Positions 9,178-20,429 are shown, counted from the first letter of the stretch. The stretch: 64,000 nt of DNA from Mesorhizobium sp. WSM3626 (GCF_000513935.1 NZ_AZUY01000022.1:1-64000), one strand, 5' to 3'. Notes: generated from the sequence alone by a model not told the origin. Made by a program: numbers and translations.

Positions 9178-10341
9178 TTAACTCCGGGGTGACGGAGTAC
9201 TTACCGCCAGGCCCGCCAACGACGTCTTTCCCGCGCTTGCCCATTCCGGGACGCTCCTTTGGATGCGGGCGAAAGTAGCCAGAGCCTGTCCGACCACCTG
9301 ATCCATATTGTAGTAGCGGTATGTTGCCAGGCGGCCGACAAACCACACGTCCGGACAGGTTGCGGAGAGCGCTTCATAGCGCTTGTAGAGCGCTTCGTTT
9401 TCGGCCCGCGGCACCGGGTAGTACGGATCCCCGATATCCGTGGGGTATTCGTAGGTCAGGCTGGTCCGCGAGTTCTGCTGGCCGGTGAGATGCTTGTATT
9501 CCGTGATGCGAGTGTAATCTTGCGTCTGCGGATAATTGACGACCGCGACTGGCTGAAACCGCTCGCAGTCCAGCGTCACGTGCTCGAAACGCAGCGAGCG
9601 ATAGGGAAGATGCCCGAGCTGCCACCCGAAATATTCATCGATTGGGCCGGTATAGATCATGCGCCTGAACGGGATCTTCTCACGGATTTCGCGGAAATCG
9701 GTCTGCAGCATGATCTTGATGTTCGGATGATCGAGCATGCGTTCGAACATCCTTGTGTATCCGCCAGCCGGCATTTTCTGGAAGCTGTCGCTGAAATAGC
9801 GGTCGTCATGATTGGTCCTGGTAGGCACTCGTGCCGTCACCGATTTGCTCAGTTGACTGGGATCGACGCCCCATTGCTTCCTCGTATAGCCACGGAAGAA
9901 TTTCTCGTAGAGTTCGCGTCCCACGGTGCTGACGACCACGTCCTCGGCCGTGCGGACGTCCTCCACAGTCTCGCGTCGGGACGCGAAGAAATCCTCCAGC
10001 TGTGCCGAGGTCAGGTCGAGCCCATAAAGGCGGTTGATCGTGTCAAGATTAATCGGGATGGGAACGAGTTTTCCGTCCACCGCCGCCAACACCCTGTGCT
10101 CGTATGACCGCCACTGGGTGAACTGCGAAAGGTAATCCACGATCGCCTGGCTGTTGGTGTGGAAGATATGCGGACCGTAGCGGTGGATGAGGATGCCGGC
10201 TTCGTTATAACAATCGTAGGCGTTGCCGCCGACATGGCCGCGGCGATCGACCAGCAGAACGCTCTCGTGACGCTGCGAGGCTATTCTTTCGGCAAGCACG
10301 CTGCCGGCAAAACCTGCCCCCACGACCAGCCAATCGAACAT
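9178..10341 (-). CDS. glf: UDP-galactopyranose mutase
   Basis: 387 residues, the normal length. The FAD-binding motif GAGFAGSV is at residues 8-15, followed by LLVDRRGHVGGNAYD, GPHIFHTN, FFRGYTRKQWG and the substrate-loop segment RVPTRTNHDDRYF. It interconverts UDP-galactopyranose and UDP-galactofuranose, the donor for Galf in surface glycans. It begins just past the stop of the glycosyltransferase gene, so the pair is translationally coupled and probably builds a Galf-containing polysaccharide. Confidence 0.96.
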   Translation of the reverse strand: MFDWLVVGAGFAGSVLAERIASQRHESVLLVDRRGHVGGNAYDCYNEAGILIHRYGPHIFHTNSQAIVDYLSQFTQWRSYEHRVLAAVDGKLVPIPINLDTINRLYGLDLTSAQLEDFFASRRETVEDVRTAEDVVVSTVGRELYEKFFRGYTRKQWGVDPSQLSKSVTARVPTRTNHDDRYFSDSFQKMPAGGYTRMFERMLDHPNIKIMLQTDFREIREKIPFRRMIYTGPIDEYFGWQLGHLPYRSLRFEHVTLDCERFQPVAVVNYPQTQDYTRITEYKHLTGQQNSRTSLTYEYPTDIGDPYYPVPRAENEALYKRYEALSATCPDVWFVGRLATYRYYNMDQVVGQALATFARIQRSVPEWASAGKTSLAGLAVSTPSPRS

Positions 10342-10343
10342 GG

Positions 10344-11516
<1,173 letters not shown>

Positions 11517-11553
11517 TGAGATATTCCTTTTTATAGGCTGTGGTTTATGTTTG

Positions 11554-11573
11554 CGACTAACATTTGTTAGTCG
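11554..11573. promoter_or_regulatory. Perfect 8-bp inverted repeat upstream of the GT-glf pair
   Basis: CGACTAAC, ATTT, GTTAGTCG, 38 bp ahead of the glycosyltransferase start codon. It could be an operator or a leader hairpin. The rest of the 348-base gap (11517-11864) before the beta-propeller gene holds nothing I recognise. Confidence 0.5.
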
Positions 11574-11864
11574 TGCATGAGGCGAAACTACACTTCCATT
11601 CCAGCTCCTAACTTTCGGACAGGGGACTTGTTCCAAGGTGAAACAGAGAGCCTCAGTCACCGCTTTGCATTGGACGAATGCAAACCCCGGCTGCAGCCGC
11701 CCGCGGCTGGTCATCGAAAGCCTCCCGACCAGGGTTTGGTGGTGGAGAACCGCCTTTGCCGTATTTGTGTTGAACTCGCCGGCTATAAAATGCTCAGGAC
11801 ATCAAATTGATTCGCCTGCATCACTGGGCGCGTCCAAGGGCAAGGGCAGATCCCGGGGGCTGAG

Positions 11865-12782
11865 ATGAAGATCGAGTTCGATACCAACGTGTTTCCGCTG
11901 TTTCATCCGCAAAGCGTGGATGACCTCAAGGACCCATGCCCCGTCTTCGATGGCAGGCTGTGGCATGTCTTCGGTTCAAGCGGGACGGTAACGACCGAGA
12001 CGTGGAGAATCCTGCACGCGACGGCGCCCGACCTTCATGGGCCTTGGTCCGAGCACGAAGTGATCGAGCTGCCTATCAACGGGACGGGGGTCGCGGCTCC
12101 GGGCGTCATCCACGAAAGTGGCGTCTTCCACATGTTCATCCAGACCGAGTTCATGAAATCCGGTGGCCGTTGCGAGCATGCGGTTTCCAACGACGGCTTC
12201 CATTGGGTGGTTCTCAGCCCAGCCATTCTTGCCATCCCCGACACGCAGGAGGATGGCATCTACGATCCGCACCCCGCCGTCATTGCTGGGAAGCGCTATC
12301 TCGTTTATTCCGGCATGCCAAAATTCAACAGGGTGCCGCAGCCCGACATCTATCTCGCACGCAGCCAGTCCGACTCGTGGTTCGGTCCATGGAAGCGGAT
12401 CGGCAAGATCCTCGATCACGCTGATGTTCCTCATCACAATACGCGAGAGGATCCCGACTATGAATGGGGCATAGAGGGTGCACAACTGGTCGAGTTACCC
12501 GATGGCCGCGTGCTTTTGAACGCCACTTGCTTTCTCCCAAATGGCCTTCGTGGGAACCGTCAGCGCGTGTTTTTCGCCATCGCCGACGAGGTTGCTGGAC
12601 CCTACGTGTCGATAGGCCCGGTGCTCGAACCAGGCCAGCCGGGCGAGAACGGTCATTCAACGGTAATGATCGAAGGCGGTCAGCTTTCACTGTTCTACCA
12701 GAGCCGGGTTGCCGCGACCGATCACCGGTGGCGCTACGGCTTGGCCAGATGTGACGTCGCTCTGTTTTCCAAGGTAGCATGA
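11865..12782 (+). CDS. Five-bladed beta-propeller, GH43/GH130-like hydrolase
   Basis: 305 residues, no signal peptide. Repeated blade motifs are visible: DPCPVFDGRLWHVFGS, GVAAPGVIHESGVFHMFIQTE, DPHPAVIAGKRYLVYSG, WGIEGAQLVELPDGRVLLNAT and GHSTVMIEGGQLSLFYQSR. The Asp/Glu residues opening the blades fit the acid-base set of GH43/GH32/GH130-type propellers, but I cannot fix the family. It is divergent from the glycosyltransferase gene; a role in trimming the same glycan is an inference. Confidence 0.7.
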   Translation: MKIEFDTNVFPLFHPQSVDDLKDPCPVFDGRLWHVFGSSGTVTTETWRILHATAPDLHGPWSEHEVIELPINGTGVAAPGVIHESGVFHMFIQTEFMKSGGRCEHAVSNDGFHWVVLSPAILAIPDTQEDGIYDPHPAVIAGKRYLVYSGMPKFNRVPQPDIYLARSQSDSWFGPWKRIGKILDHADVPHHNTREDPDYEWGIEGAQLVELPDGRVLLNATCFLPNGLRGNRQRVFFAIADEVAGPYVSIGPVLEPGQPGENGHSTVMIEGGQLSLFYQSRVAATDHRWRYGLARCDVALFSKVA

Positions 12783-13485
12783 CCCCGACCGTTAGCGCCA
12801 ACAGTGCTCAGCCGGCCAGGGGTCTTCGCCGTGTTGCGTCCGCGAGCACGATGAAGCCCCCTACCAGGACTTTCATCAAACGAGACCTCGCATGGAGATC
12901 AGGCGCAATCCAAATTGCTTGGCGGCTTAACCTGACACCCCAACATCGCTACCTATCCTACTGTACTTCGCGGTGATCAAACCTCGACATGCCAGCACCT
13001 GCACCACGTCAGTTTGACCTGGTCGGCCGGTGCCGGACATAATTTCAAAACCGTGTGGACGTTTCGATTGAAATCGAGATCAGCATGAACCTGGCAGGAA
13101 CGGGCTATTGGTTTGCTTTGGCTGGGTTTGATGCGGAGGCCGGCGTCCGGACCGATCAATGCGGTCACGATATTCGTGGTGACCTTATCGGCGAAGGTAG
13201 AAACGAAGGTAGAAACTTAGTCTCGGCATAGCCGGCGTGCATTGTTGCTCGAAGCCGCTTGACGAGAGGGTGGCTACCAGGATCTTCCGGAACTGTAAGG
13301 TGTGCTGCAAGATTTCCTCACTTGTGTGGAAGCAACTGCAAACCCGCTAGCAAACCCAACAAAGTCTCCTGTGTTGAGTTCCGCCCGGATCAATTTTAAT
13401 GCGTGCAAGGATGATTGCGGACGCCTTCCTGCTCCCGCCGGAGCGACGTCGCCCTGCCATGCAAGCTGCATTAGGCCATTTTGGT
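12783..13485. other. 700-base gap without a recognisable gene
   Basis: Between the beta-propeller gene and the end of the SDR gene. Short frames exist on both strands but none resembles a known protein. It contains a tandem GAAGGTAGAAAC duplication (13193-13216). Possibly decayed coding DNA. Confidence 0.5.
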
Positions 13486-14220
13486 CTAGAGCCGCGCCAG
13501 CCGTCCGCCATCCACGTTGAGCGCCGCGCCGGTGACAAACGCAGCGTCGTTAGATGCCAAGAAGGCAACTGCGGCGGCAATCTGATCGGGCTTGCCGACG
13601 TCCTCGGGGCTGATGGTCTCAACGCCGGACTTGATGTTCGGATTTTCCCAAAGCATTGGCGTATCGATGGCTCCAGGCAGAACGGCGTTGGCCCGTATGC
13701 CTCGCTTCCGGCCCTCAATGGATGTAGACCGGGTGAGCGACAGCAGCGCAGCCTTGGCTGCGGCGTAAGGGGCTACCTGCGGCGTCGTTTCTACCGCGTG
13801 CACACTTGCGATGTTTACGATCGCGCCACCGGCGGTCATGTGGGCGAACGCCTCCCGGGTGAAATAGACCGCCCCAAGCAGATCGACGCTCAGCACCTTC
13901 AGCCAGTCGGCGCCTGTGAACGCCTCGAGGGGCTTGAAAGTTATCAAGCCGGCGTTGTTGACGATGATGTCCAGCCGGCCGAACCGGTCGAGCGCCAGTT
14001 GGCGGCACCGGGCGACCGCGGTCTCCTCTGAGACGTCGCAAATCGCCACTGCGCAGTCCGCCCCAGCTTGTCGGATTGCTTGCGCGGCCATTTCGGCCTT
14101 GGCTTGATCCAGGTCGGCAACGACGACCCGGGCGCCTTCGGCGCCGAGACGTGTAGCGACGGCGAGCCCGATGCCGCTTGCGGCACCGGTTACAATTGCG
14201 GTCTTCTCAGCCAGGCGCAT
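13486..14220 (-). CDS. Short-chain dehydrogenase/reductase (SDR)
   Basis: 244 residues from the ATG at 14220 (AAGGAAAAGG upstream). Classical SDR motifs are complete: cofactor motif TGAASGIG, VVVADLD (acidic residue, NAD preference), NNAG, the catalytic Ser in NIASVHA, YAAAK and the C-terminal LNVDGG. Substrate unknown; sugar or polyol dehydrogenation would fit the neighbourhood. Its start overlaps the end of the GH1 gene by 14 bp, so the two are one operon, with the glycosidase first. Confidence 0.9.
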   Translation of the reverse strand: MRLAEKTAIVTGAASGIGLAVATRLGAEGARVVVADLDQAKAEMAAQAIRQAGADCAVAICDVSEETAVARCRQLALDRFGRLDIIVNNAGLITFKPLEAFTGADWLKVLSVDLLGAVYFTREAFAHMTAGGAIVNIASVHAVETTPQVAPYAAAKAALLSLTRSTSIEGRKRGIRANAVLPGAIDTPMLWENPNIKSGVETISPEDVGKPDQIAAAVAFLASNDAAFVTGAALNVDGGRLARL

Positions 14221-15553
14221 CGGGTTTCGCCTTTTCCTTGGAAGGTTCAAGTGGTTCGGCCCCAGCCTCGGCGATCCGGTCCACATGCAAAAGGCCACGC
14301 GCATGATCTTGCTGCGCGAGAACAGTCGGGTCGTCCTGCTCGGATGGCAGAAAGATGGGCAAAGCGAGACAGACACTCTGGGTGGCGAGCAACTTGTTCC
14401 AGTTCGCTATGAGCGCCTTGTAAGCTCGGCCCACCGCCCTGACATTGCGGTCCAGATCGTAGAGGCCGACCGCATTGACCCGCCCGTTGCTCTCGCGAAG
14501 GGCACTATCCCAGTCAACCTGGTCGGTGAGGGAGTACCACGTGAAGCCCACGATAGGGATGCCGTCATTGCGGATGCGCAGCACGTTGGCCCACTCTTTC
14601 CATAACCAGTAGACCGCTTCGTCTCCCTTCGGGCCTTCGCTGATGTTGGTTTCCGTATGCATCACAGGCAGCCGGTAGCGGTTGAAGTACTGGCGCGTAA
14701 TCTCGTCATAGCCAAACACCTCACCGGAGGCAGACGTGGTCCCGTCCGCCCAAACCCGATGTTCGTTGGTCTGGTAATAGTCAGTGCCCATCACGCAGTG
14801 CCTGCGCAGATGGTTCTCCAGGAAAAAACTGTACTCCTCGGCCGTCATCCCGTTTTCCAGCAGGTATCGATAGGTGCGCGCATCGACGTCATGTCCGTAG
14901 TTGAGGTCAAGCGATAGGAAACGCTGGCTATTGAAGCGCTCCGCCTTGCCGATGGCCTCCGGGGTGTCGGCGTGGAAGTATTCCGAGGACTCGCTTTGAA
15001 TGAAGATGGCGTCCGGCCGCCCTTGCAGGATTGCCCGCATCGCCAGGACATTGGCTTTGACGATGTGCTTGAGGGCCGTGACGAAGGCGGTATCGGTGCT
15101 CAGTTGCTCGTTCCACCATCCCCAGCGGGCGGAAAAGGTGGCGCAGATGAACATTTCATTGACTGGGGTATAGAGCTGGATCCACGGAAAGCGGGTTGCG
15201 AAGTCGTGAGCGTAGCGTTCGAACAGCCGTGGAAAGTCCGGGTTCTGGAAATTGCCCACCCAGTCCGGGACACCAAAATGGCAAAGGTCGACGATCGGAA
15301 GAATGTCCTTAGCTTTAAGGTCCGCGAAGGTCTCATCGGCGAAGGTCCAGTCGTAGTGTCCGTCACCCAACCAAGTCTTGTGAATTGGAGGCCCGTAGCG
15401 GAGGAAACGAAGTCCCAAATCATGGACCAGTTCGAAGTCGGTCCGCCATCGCTGGTAAAAGCGGCACTTCTCCAGTTCGTCGACCCGCTCTCGGCCTTCC
15501 CTGATGGTGGGAGCGCTGTTCTCGATGCCGGTAGCAAAGACGAAGTTGAACAT
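14207..15553 (-). CDS. GH1-family glycosidase (beta-glucosidase-like)
   Basis: 448 residues. GH1 landmarks: FATGIENSAPT at the start, DLGLRFLRYGPPIHKTW, LPIVDLCHFGVPDWV, the acid/base TPVNEMF (Glu near 129), the nucleophile MHTETN (Glu near 299) and FTWYSLTDQVDWD. The barrel appears to end near residue 405; the last ~40 residues are a low-complexity acidic/lysine tail that overlaps the SDR start. Cytoplasmic, no signal peptide. Oligosaccharide cleavage coupled to SDR oxidation of the released unit is an inference from the operon. Confidence 0.85.
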   Translation of the reverse strand: MFNFVFATGIENSAPTIREGRERVDELEKCRFYQRWRTDFELVHDLGLRFLRYGPPIHKTWLGDGHYDWTFADETFADLKAKDILPIVDLCHFGVPDWVGNFQNPDFPRLFERYAHDFATRFPWIQLYTPVNEMFICATFSARWGWWNEQLSTDTAFVTALKHIVKANVLAMRAILQGRPDAIFIQSESSEYFHADTPEAIGKAERFNSQRFLSLDLNYGHDVDARTYRYLLENGMTAEEYSFFLENHLRRHCVMGTDYYQTNEHRVWADGTTSASGEVFGYDEITRQYFNRYRLPVMHTETNISEGPKGDEAVYWLWKEWANVLRIRNDGIPIVGFTWYSLTDQVDWDSALRESNGRVNAVGLYDLDRNVRAVGRAYKALIANWNKLLATQSVCLALPIFLPSEQDDPTVLAQQDHARGLLHVDRIAEAGAEPLEPSKEKAKPDAPG

Positions 15554-15779
15554 GAATGGTCCCGAGGCAACCGAGGCTTGCCAGCGGTCTCCTAACGTCC
15601 AGGTGGCAACGCAGTTCCGGCACGTCGCCGCTGATCCTGATGGACCTCTTCACGCGGCGATCCGGGTCGTGTCCGCGCCTGGCGCCGCGACCTGTTCAGG
15701 CCGCCCCGGCTGAAGTACGACGCGCGCGGGCACCCGCCATCATCGATCGCCGCGCCTGCATGGTTGGCGATCTGGCAGC

Positions 15780-15864
15780 GTTATAAGACTTTTGCAATTG
15801 TCTTATAACGTCACTTGCGTCGCTTGAGCCCATGCCGTTATAAGAGAACGCATTTTCTTATAAC
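15780..15864. promoter_or_regulatory. Twin GTTATAAGA inverted repeats (operator pair)
   Basis: GTTATAAGAC and GTCTTATAAC (15780-15789, 15800-15809) form a perfect 10-bp dyad around 10 bases. GTTATAAGA and TCTTATAAC (15837-15845, 15856-15864) form a second dyad, 9 bp, also with a 10-base spacer. Two matching dyads 56 bp apart look like operators for one dimeric regulator; which gene they serve is unclear. Confidence 0.65.
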
Positions 15865-16319
15865 AGAGCCGACGCATGAAGACGGTCAATCTCGCGCCCC
15901 CGTCGGGCCTGGCAAAACCTGTGACATCCCTGACCTCCCCAACAAGCGCGTCGTGGCCGAGGTAGTCGGCGGAGGCCGCCACCGCCCTGTCGGCAGCCGC
16001 CACCATCTCCAGGTCCGCCGCGCTGAACCGTCCGGACGCCGGCTGTCTCTTGCTGAACGCCACTTCATGGCTCGACCTTCCGGACCGCTTGGTCTTTGTG
16101 CCGTGCGAAGCGCAGACGCGTCGTGCCGAGGACGCGGCTGCGGTGCTCGACACCGCCCCGACTTCGATTGGGTCAGTGAGATTTACCCGCGCGCTATCGC
16201 CGAAGCCAAGACAACGGCGGAGAGGTTTCAGCGGTCGATTGACGTCGCGGTCCGCCGCACCGGTCTCTGAACCGGCCGGTCTGGGCGCATGCGGCTCAAT
16301 CCCTGCTGGTGGGCGACGA
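15865..16319. other. Region after the twin dyads without a confident gene
   Basis: A minus-strand frame contains a protein-like stretch (RFSAADLEMVAAADRAVAAS) and a plus-strand frame begins ATG at 15876 but stops after 29 codons. I recognise neither; a decayed gene is likely. Confidence 0.4.
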
Positions 16320-17085
16320 TCATCTGGCGCCGCGATCTGCATGGTCCCGTGCGGTGTCGGCACGCGCGTGAGATCGGTGCCGACGGAAATGCCTGTTGCT
16401 GGTCACGACCCATGGGGCGCTTTTGGCGAAGAAGACCGAGTCTTCTGCCGAGCGCACGATAAGCCGGTTCACGTGCGCGACCTCCTGCCTGGTCGGAATG
16501 GTGCGCTTAAGCCGAAGCGACTTGAAGTCGTAGTCGGCGGTGCGCCGGTCGAGGTCAAAGTTCGGCATGATCCTTACGGCGGCTGTCGGCGTGAGGGGTA
16601 TGATCCTGTTGACGATGCGCGGGTCGGGCGTCCGCTCGATCCCGACGGGGTAGTCGCTTGTGGAGAATGGGCTCTCCCGCTCGTTGACGAGAATCTCCCA
16701 GGGGAAGTTGCCGAAGACCGCGACCTGCCTCGCGATTTTGGCGATGCCGATCGCCTGCGGGTACTTCTCGTCGATTTTCGGCTGGACTGCGCCGGAGTCG
16801 AGGAGCTCGCTGAAGCTCCTGGCCCCGAGCTCCGGGTGAGGGGACGGTAGCTCAATCATCGAGTCGATGAGCTTGGCGCCGAGCTCCGTCGCGCCCCGAA
16901 TGGGCCGAAGATCCGCATGCCGGCCGGCGCGCAGCACATGACGTAGCTCACGAAGCCGGCAATGTAGACGGTGGGCTCGTCCGGCTCGTTGGCGACCAGC
17001 TGCTCCACGGCCGCGTTGTAGTTGCCCTCGACGGTCTTGAGGAACTCCTCGATAGAGCGCGGGTCGCTCAGGTAGTCGTTGGAGG
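16320..17085 (-). pseudogene. DUF4238-like protein, frameshifted and N-terminally truncated
   Basis: The C-terminal ~190 codons are open and show the family pattern: FGNFPWEILVN, SPFSTSDYPVGIE, IIPLTPTAAVRIMP. The upstream part (SIEEFLKTVEGNYNAAVEQL, then VYIAGFVSYVMCC) lies in another frame, with the shift near 16890. The N-terminal motif of this family is missing; the reading runs into the G-rich leader of the parB-like gene at ~17085. Function of DUF4238 is not established. Truncation at a junction suggests insertion or recombination beside the parB block. Confidence 0.65.
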
Positions 17086-17166
17086 CAGAGGGGGGAGGGG
17101 AGGGTTCCTGACGGGCTTGGAGGTTCGGGGAGAGGCCCCGGGCCGCCCGTCACGGAGAACCTTACC

Positions 17167-19317
17167 ATGGCAAAGAACGCCATTCAGAAGATCGCGATGA
17201 ACGCCGCGGCGAACATTCCTTATGACAGCTTGGTGCTGTCGCAGAAGAATGTCCGGCGCATCAAGGACGGCTTGTCGATTGAGCAGCTTGCCGAAGACAT
17301 CGGACGGCGAAAGCTGATCCAGAGCCTGAACGTTCGTCCTGTGCTCGACGGCGAGGGCGAGGAGACCGGCATGTTCGAGGTGCCCGCCGGCGGCCGGCGT
17401 TATCTCGCACTTGGCGTCCTCATCAAGCAGAAGCGCCTGGCCAAGAACGAGCCGATCCCCTGTGTCGTCAACCGCAGGCAGGAGACCTCGGCCGAAGAAG
17501 ACTCGCTTGCCGAGAACCTCCGCCGCGCCGACCTGCACCCGCTCGACCAGTTCCGGGCCTTCAAGACGCTCAGCGATCAGGGCCTCGATCCCGACGAGAT
17601 CGGCGCCCGCTTCTTCGTGTCGCCGGCGACGGTGAGGCAGCGCCTGCGGCTGGCATCGGTCTCCCCAAAACTGCTCGAGCTCTACGAGAAGGATGAAATC
17701 CGGCTCGAACAGATCATGGCGTTCTCGATCTCGGATGATCACGCGCGCCAGGAGCAAGTCTGGGAACGGATCTCCGGCTCGCATACGCAGGAACCCTACT
17801 ACATCAGGCGCCTGCTGACGGAGACCACGGTCCGGGCCGATGATCGCCGAGCCGTCTATGTTGGTGCCAAGGCCTATGAGGCGGCTGGCGGCGTCATCCT
17901 TCGCGACTTGTTCGAGCAGGATTCCGGCGGCTGGTTCCAGGATGCAGCACTTCTCGAGCAGCTGGTCTTCGACAGGCTGAAGGTTGATGCCGAAGCCATC
18001 CGCGCCGAAGGCTGGAAATGGGTCGAGGCGGCGATCAGCTTTCCCTATGGCCACACCTCCGGCATGCGGCGCATCTACGCCGAGGCCCAGGAGCTCAGCG
18101 CTGAGGAGATCGAACGCTACGACGCGCTGAAGGCCGAATACGAAAAGCTCGATGCGGACTATGCCGCGGCCGAGAACGCCGACGAGGCAATCGAGGCGAA
18201 GCTCGATCAGTTGGGCGCCGAGCTCGATGCGATCGACGATCGTCCACAACGCTACGACCCCGCTCAGAAGGGAATTGCCGGTGCGTTCGTGACGCTGGCC
18301 GCCAACGGCGAGCTCCAGGTCGAGGCCGGTTTCGTGCGGTCCGAAGATGAGCCTCGCTCCGAAACGGACGACGTCGGTGAGGGCGAGGAAGGCGACACCG
18401 AGGGCAAAACCCGATCCAAGGGTGACGACGATGGCGATGGTGTTGTCGTCAACGGCAAGCCGGTGGATGACAGTTCCGGCGATGACGGCGAGGAGGACGG
18501 CATCAAGCCGCTGCCCGATCGGCTCGTCTTCGATCTGACCGCGCAGCGGACGCTGGCACTGCGTAACGCGCTCGCCGGTGACGTCGACATCGCCTTCCTC
18601 GCGGCAATACACGCCGTAGTGCTGCAGGTCTTCTATCGCTTCGCGCCGGATAGCTGCCTCGAAATCAGCCTGAAGAGCGGCAGCTTCTCCCAGGTCGACG
18701 GTCTTGCCGAGACGTCCTGGGCCAAGGAGATCGCCGAGCGCCACGAAGCTTGGGACCGCGATTTGCCCGATGAGGCGGATGGCCTGTGGCACTTCCTTCT
18801 CGGCCTCGACGAGGCGAGCCGCAAGGCGCTGTTCGCGCATTGCGTCTCGTTGACTCTCAACGCGGTGGTCGAACCCTGGAACAGAAGAGCGAAGGCGCTC
18901 GCGCATGCCGACGTGCTCGGCCGCTCGCTCCAGTTCGATATGGTCGACGCCGGCTGGACACCCACGGTCGAGTTCCTCGGGCGCCTCACCAAGGCGCGGA
19001 TCCTGCAGGCTGTCCGGGAAGCCCGTGGCGCGGACTCCGCGCAGCTGATCGATCACATGAAGAAGGACATCATGGCGCGTGAAGCCGCCCGACTTCTCGA
19101 AGGATCGAACTGGCTGCCGGAGCCGCTTCGCCTCGACGTCGACGAAGTGGCTAGCGATGCTGGCGACGCCGTCGCCGGCGACATGCCGGAGGAGGCGGCG
19201 CTCGATGGCGATGCCGCCGAACTGCCGCCCTTTCTCGCCGAGAATGTGGGTGCGTCCTCCGATGAGCCGGTGACCATCGACGGCGGCGAGACGGACCACC
19301 TCCAGGCCGCCCAATAG
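17167..19317 (+). CDS. Large ParB-like protein (ParB/RepB/Spo0J N-terminal domain)
   Basis: 716 residues, about twice a partition ParB. The N-terminal ParB/sulfiredoxin-like domain includes VRRIKDGLSIEQLAEDIG, FEVPAGGRRYLAL (the GxRR nucleotide-binding motif) and ENLRRADLHPLDQFRAF (near 117). The HTH follows near 145-170 (ARFFVSPATVRQRLRLA). The remainder is family-specific and acidic, with coiled coil around 310-350 and a very acidic linker near 400-440. This long type sits with DUF1173, the methyltransferase-helicase and Toprim genes on rhizobial plasmids, so a role in element maintenance is more likely than chromosome partition. No ParA is adjacent. Confidence 0.85.
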   Translation: MAKNAIQKIAMNAAANIPYDSLVLSQKNVRRIKDGLSIEQLAEDIGRRKLIQSLNVRPVLDGEGEETGMFEVPAGGRRYLALGVLIKQKRLAKNEPIPCVVNRRQETSAEEDSLAENLRRADLHPLDQFRAFKTLSDQGLDPDEIGARFFVSPATVRQRLRLASVSPKLLELYEKDEIRLEQIMAFSISDDHARQEQVWERISGSHTQEPYYIRRLLTETTVRADDRRAVYVGAKAYEAAGGVILRDLFEQDSGGWFQDAALLEQLVFDRLKVDAEAIRAEGWKWVEAAISFPYGHTSGMRRIYAEAQELSAEEIERYDALKAEYEKLDADYAAAENADEAIEAKLDQLGAELDAIDDRPQRYDPAQKGIAGAFVTLAANGELQVEAGFVRSEDEPRSETDDVGEGEEGDTEGKTRSKGDDDGDGVVVNGKPVDDSSGDDGEEDGIKPLPDRLVFDLTAQRTLALRNALAGDVDIAFLAAIHAVVLQVFYRFAPDSCLEISLKSGSFSQVDGLAETSWAKEIAERHEAWDRDLPDEADGLWHFLLGLDEASRKALFAHCVSLTLNAVVEPWNRRAKALAHADVLGRSLQFDMVDAGWTPTVEFLGRLTKARILQAVREARGADSAQLIDHMKKDIMAREAARLLEGSNWLPEPLRLDVDEVASDAGDAVAGDMPEEAALDGDAAELPPFLAENVGASSDEPVTIDGGETDHLQAAQ

Positions 19318-19335
19318 GCCCTCCAGTCCCACACC

Positions 19336-19371
19336 GGGCCCGGCACATCAGCCGGGCCCATTCTGTTTTTT
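19336..19371 (+). terminator. Rho-independent terminator after the parB-like gene
   Basis: GGGCCCGGC, loop ACATCA, GCCGGGCCC, then ATTCTGTTTTTT. A strong perfect 9-bp stem 18 bp behind the stop codon. Confidence 0.85.
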
Positions 19372-19375
19372 CAAG

Positions 19376-19863
19376 ATGGAGAAATTCGCATGTCCGACAT
19401 ATCATCTACGAAACCGCCCCTTTGGAGACGTCATCCGCTACTCGGACGGCGCGGCGAAACCGCCCTCGCGCTTCACAAAAAAGCTCGCGACCTGGGGAAG
19501 CCGCAACGGCTTCGGTCGACTGGTTAGGAAGGAACCGCCGCGAACCCGCACGACCTATACCTCGCCGGCCACCTTCACCCTGCATGAGGTCGATTTCGGG
19601 CAGGGCGGCATCATCGTCGTCTCGGTCAGACGCACCTGGTCCGTCGAGAGCGACCTGCGTTTCGAAATCGTTGAGCGCCCAAAATCGGCACGGTCCGCGT
19701 GCTGCAGGCCCTCGGCGACACCCCGGAGCTTCTGCATCTGGCCGAAAACTCCGCGGCGGCCGAGCGCTAGCTTGCCAGCAACTCCTACGACCGCGCCTAT
19801 CTAGAGGAGGTCTCCGCCGACGAGGTCGGCGCCGATGTCATCGAGGGGCGCGCGGCCGCCTGA
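19376..19863 (+). pseudogene. Conserved plasmid hypothetical protein, broken
   Basis: Readable segments: PPSRFTKKLATW, then FTLHEVDFGQGGIIVVSV and DLRFEIVERPK, after which the frame shifts near 19680 to GTVRVLQALGDTPELLHLAEN, hits a TAG at 19769, and continues SNSYDRAYLEEVSADEVGAD to a TGA at 19861-19863. The start of the protein is also not clear. I know no function; the segments read as one ~150-residue protein that has decayed by at least one indel and one stop. Confidence 0.6.
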
Positions 19864-19959
19864 TCATTTCACCGCATAAAACCAACTGATGACGGGCCCG
19901 GGTCGCGAGCGATCGCCGGGCCTGTTTCGTTTCATGGAGATCGACATTCGACTGGAACA

Positions 19960-20100
19960 GAAGCTGCTCCTATGACGAGCAGCAGAAGAGACGTTTTCAC
20001 ACGACAGCTCGTTCAAAGCTGAAGAAACTTGCCGCCGAACTTGCGCTTCCGCCGGGCAGCTATGATCTGCGCTCAAACAAGAAGGGCATAGCCCTCTCCG
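19960..20100 (+). pseudogene. Remnant of a small hypothetical gene
   Basis: Protein-like stretch KLKKLAAELALPPGSYDLRS followed by NKKGIALSGEIT, preceded in another frame by RRDVFTRQLVQ. One missing A near 20014 separates the two frames. No intact start or end. Confidence 0.45.
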
Positions 20101-20429
20101 GTGAAATTACTCCCTATCAGCCGGATTGCTTCGCGTTCCTCCGAACGACGCGCCGCCTGAACCCCGCGACCCCATAATCGCCGCTGCACGGGCCGGCCGC
20201 AGGGTCGGCCAGCGACAGCCACAACACCACCACGCAGTTGCAACGACGCGGTCATGCCGCCATTGATCGATCTGCGTTCAGGAGAACCTGATGACCGCAC
20301 ATCCAGCCTTCAGGAGGTGCTCGCCGGCGTCGCTAAGCGCGAGCAGATGTTCCAGCTATATCGGGCCCATGAGAACGAATAGAGAACAAATTTCTTGCCT
20401 CTCAAGACGTCTTGTGGAATCTATAGCCT
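20101..20429. other. Degenerate stretch, no intact gene
   Basis: Only a short protein-like tail (LQEVLAGVAKREQMFQLYRA, ending in a stop at 20380-20382) is visible on the plus strand. Probably decayed plasmid-core DNA. Confidence 0.4.

Noticed and set aside
17068-19332. A 754-codon open frame antisense to the parB-like gene
   Set aside because: It mirrors the codon bias of the plus-strand gene, has no family motifs, and the plus-strand protein has clear ParB landmarks.
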